Shown here one piece after another: positions 5,881-6,806 of a stretch of DNA of 6,806 nucleotides (positions are counted from its first letter, which is position 1; every line of letters starts with the position of its first letter). Both the position numbers and the translations under genes were made by a program. This stretch comes from Actinomycetes bacterium (GTDB taxonomy: Bacteria > Actinomycetota > Actinomycetes > Mycobacteriales > Mycobacteriaceae): contig JAHZJY010000300.1 in assembly GCA_022600695.1 (NCBI GenBank), forward strand, positions 1 through 6,806, read 5' to 3'. Under the pieces are notes generated by a model. The model was not told the origin of the DNA. It saw only the letters and a program-made list of their open reading frames with translations, and made no database searches.

Positions 5881-6806
5881 CGGGCGCGGCGCCGGTCAGC
5901 ATGGAAGTCCACAGTTCCGGAAACCCGGGCAGCGTTTTGGCGGTGGTGCCGATGTCCTCGACCAGGACCCCGGGCACTCGAAGGCCGATGATCGCCCCCG
6001 CAGTGGCCATCCGGTGGTCGGCATAGGAGTGCCAGACACCGGCGTGCAGCGGCGCGGCGGTGATCACCAGGCCGTCGTCGGTCTGCGCGCAGTCCCCGCC
6101 GAGGCCGGTGATCTCCGCGCTCAGCGCCGCCAGCCGGTCGGTCTCATGGCCGCGCAGGTGTGCGATGCCGGTCAGCCGCGATACCGAACCGGGCTCGGCC
6201 AGCGCGGCGAGCGCGGCCACCGACGGGGTCAGCTCACCCACCTCGTGCAGGTCCATATCGAAGCCCGGATAGCTCGCCGGCCCGGACACCGCCAGGCCGG
6301 AGCCCTCATGGACGACCGCACATCCCAGCAGCCGCAGGATGGCCAGGATGATCGGCGCCGGTTGGACGCTGATCGTCGGCCAGCCGGTGATACGGACCCG
6401 GCCGCCGGTCACCACCGCGGCCGCCGCGAACGGCACCGCATTGGACAGGTCCGGTTCGATCACCCATCGGTGGGCGGCCACCCGGCCCGGCGCCACCCGC
6501 CACCGGTTGGCGACCGTGTCGTCCACCCGCACTCCGGCTTCGGCCAGCATCGCCACGGTCATCGCGATATGCGGGGCCGACGGCACCGAGGTTCCGGTGT
6601 GCGCCACCGTCAGTCCCTCGTGCAGCGCCGCCCCGCACAGCAGCAGCCCGGAGACGAACTGGGAGGACGCCGAGGCGTCGATGGGTATGGTTCCGCCCGG
6701 TGCGCCGCCGCGGCCGTGGACCGTGAACGGCAGCCCGGTGCCGTCGATCTGCACCCCGAGGCCGCGCAGGCCGTCGAGCAGTGGGGCGATGGGCCGGGCG
6801 CGGGCC
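5867..6806 (-). CDS. aroA: 3-phosphoshikimate 1-carboxyvinyltransferase (EPSP synthase), N-terminus cut by the window edge
   Basis: AroA joins phosphoenolpyruvate and shikimate-3-phosphate to give EPSP, the sixth step of the shikimate pathway, in the cytosol. The last 312 residues are visible; mycobacterial AroA has about 450, so roughly 130-140 residues lie beyond base 6806, including the PEP/glyphosate loop near the N-terminus. Signatures in visible numbering are [10 protein letters not shown] (4-13), DASASSQF (43-50), PSAPHIAMT (75-83), [10 protein letters not shown] (117-126), HETDRL (220-225), [10 protein letters not shown] (261-270) and KTLPGF (290-295). Compared with E. coli, the catalytic Asp313 position is Glu191 (in HEVGELTPS) and the Lys340 position is His220; from memory the M. 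tuberculosis enzyme has the same changes. It is the most upstream visible gene of the minus-strand operon; its promoter is outside the window. Confidence 0.96.
   Translation of the reverse strand, partial: ARARPIAPLLDGLRGLGVQIDGTGLPFTVHGRGGAPGGTIPIDASASSQFVSGLLLCGAALHEGLTVAHTGTSVPSAPHIAMTVAMLAEAGVRVDDTVANRWRVAPGRVAAHRWVIEPDLSNAVPFAAAAVVTGGRVRITGWPTISVQPAPIILAILRLLGCAVVHEGSGLAVSGPASYPGFDMDLHEVGELTPSVAALAALAEPGSVSRLTGIAHLRGHETDRLAALSAEITGLGGDCAQTDDGLVITAAPLHAGVWHSYADHRMATAGAIIGLRVPGVLVEDIGTTAKTLPGFPELWTSMLTGAAPEGHR

Noticed and set aside
5871..5912. Longer rsgA starting at the GTG at 5912
   Set aside because: The extra 14 residues lie inside aroA and are not family-like. The TTG at 5870 has a good Shine-Dalgarno sequence and the four-base overlap.
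4986..6026. Long plus-strand open frame (about 346 codons) opposite rsgA and the end of aroA
   Set aside because: Low-complexity translation (runs of Gly, Arg and His) with no family signature, and both genes on the other strand are certain.

Overview
The window looks like chromosomal core DNA of a high-GC actinobacterium of the order Mycobacteriales (Mycobacterium, Gordonia, Nocardia, Rhodococcus and relatives). The DesA3-type desaturase with its dedicated reductase, the RsgA N-terminus and the AroA variant are all of mycobacterial type, and GTG/TTG starts and end-to-start gene overlaps are common. I cannot fix the genus from the sequence alone. No RNA gene, CRISPR array, insertion sequence, integrase or phage gene was seen.

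Layout. Bases 1-2606 carry three plus-strand genes: the 3' end of a small conserved protein (DUF6912-like), a ferredoxin-reductase-type flavoprotein with a C-terminal 2Fe-2S domain, and a membrane acyl-CoA desaturase (desA3) that overlaps the reductase gene by one base. A 111-base gap (2607-2717) holds an inverted repeat and a strong ribosome binding site. It leads into a plus-strand gene (2718-3989) whose protein joins a family 2 glycosyltransferase to an RsbW/SpoIIAB-like ATPase domain. On the minus strand, running leftwards from the right edge, are aroA (5' end cut off by the window), rsgA and an aldo/keto reductase. Each overlaps the next by four bases, so they form a compact, probably translationally coupled operon. 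The two blocks converge with only 19 bases between their stop codons (3990-4008).

How the genes work together. The reductase and desaturase form the NADPH -> FAD -> 2Fe-2S -> di-iron chain known for M. tuberculosis Rv3230c/DesA3, which puts a double bond into stearoyl-CoA for membrane and envelope lipids. AroA makes EPSP in the shikimate pathway, and RsgA is a 30S ribosome maturation GTPase; these two share an operon for no obvious biochemical reason, as in M. tuberculosis. The aldo/keto reductase is a generic NADPH carbonyl reductase.

Most interesting part. From memory, M. tuberculosis has the same flanking order (aroA-rsgA converging on desA3-Rv3230c-Rv3231c) without the aldo/keto reductase or the glycosyltransferase-ATPase fusion. 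Both extra genes therefore sit exactly at the convergence point of a conserved locus. The fusion has all the motifs of both parts, joins sugar transfer to a partner-switching type kinase fold, and has a visibly lower GC content in the stretch I counted. It is the best candidate here for an undescribed function.
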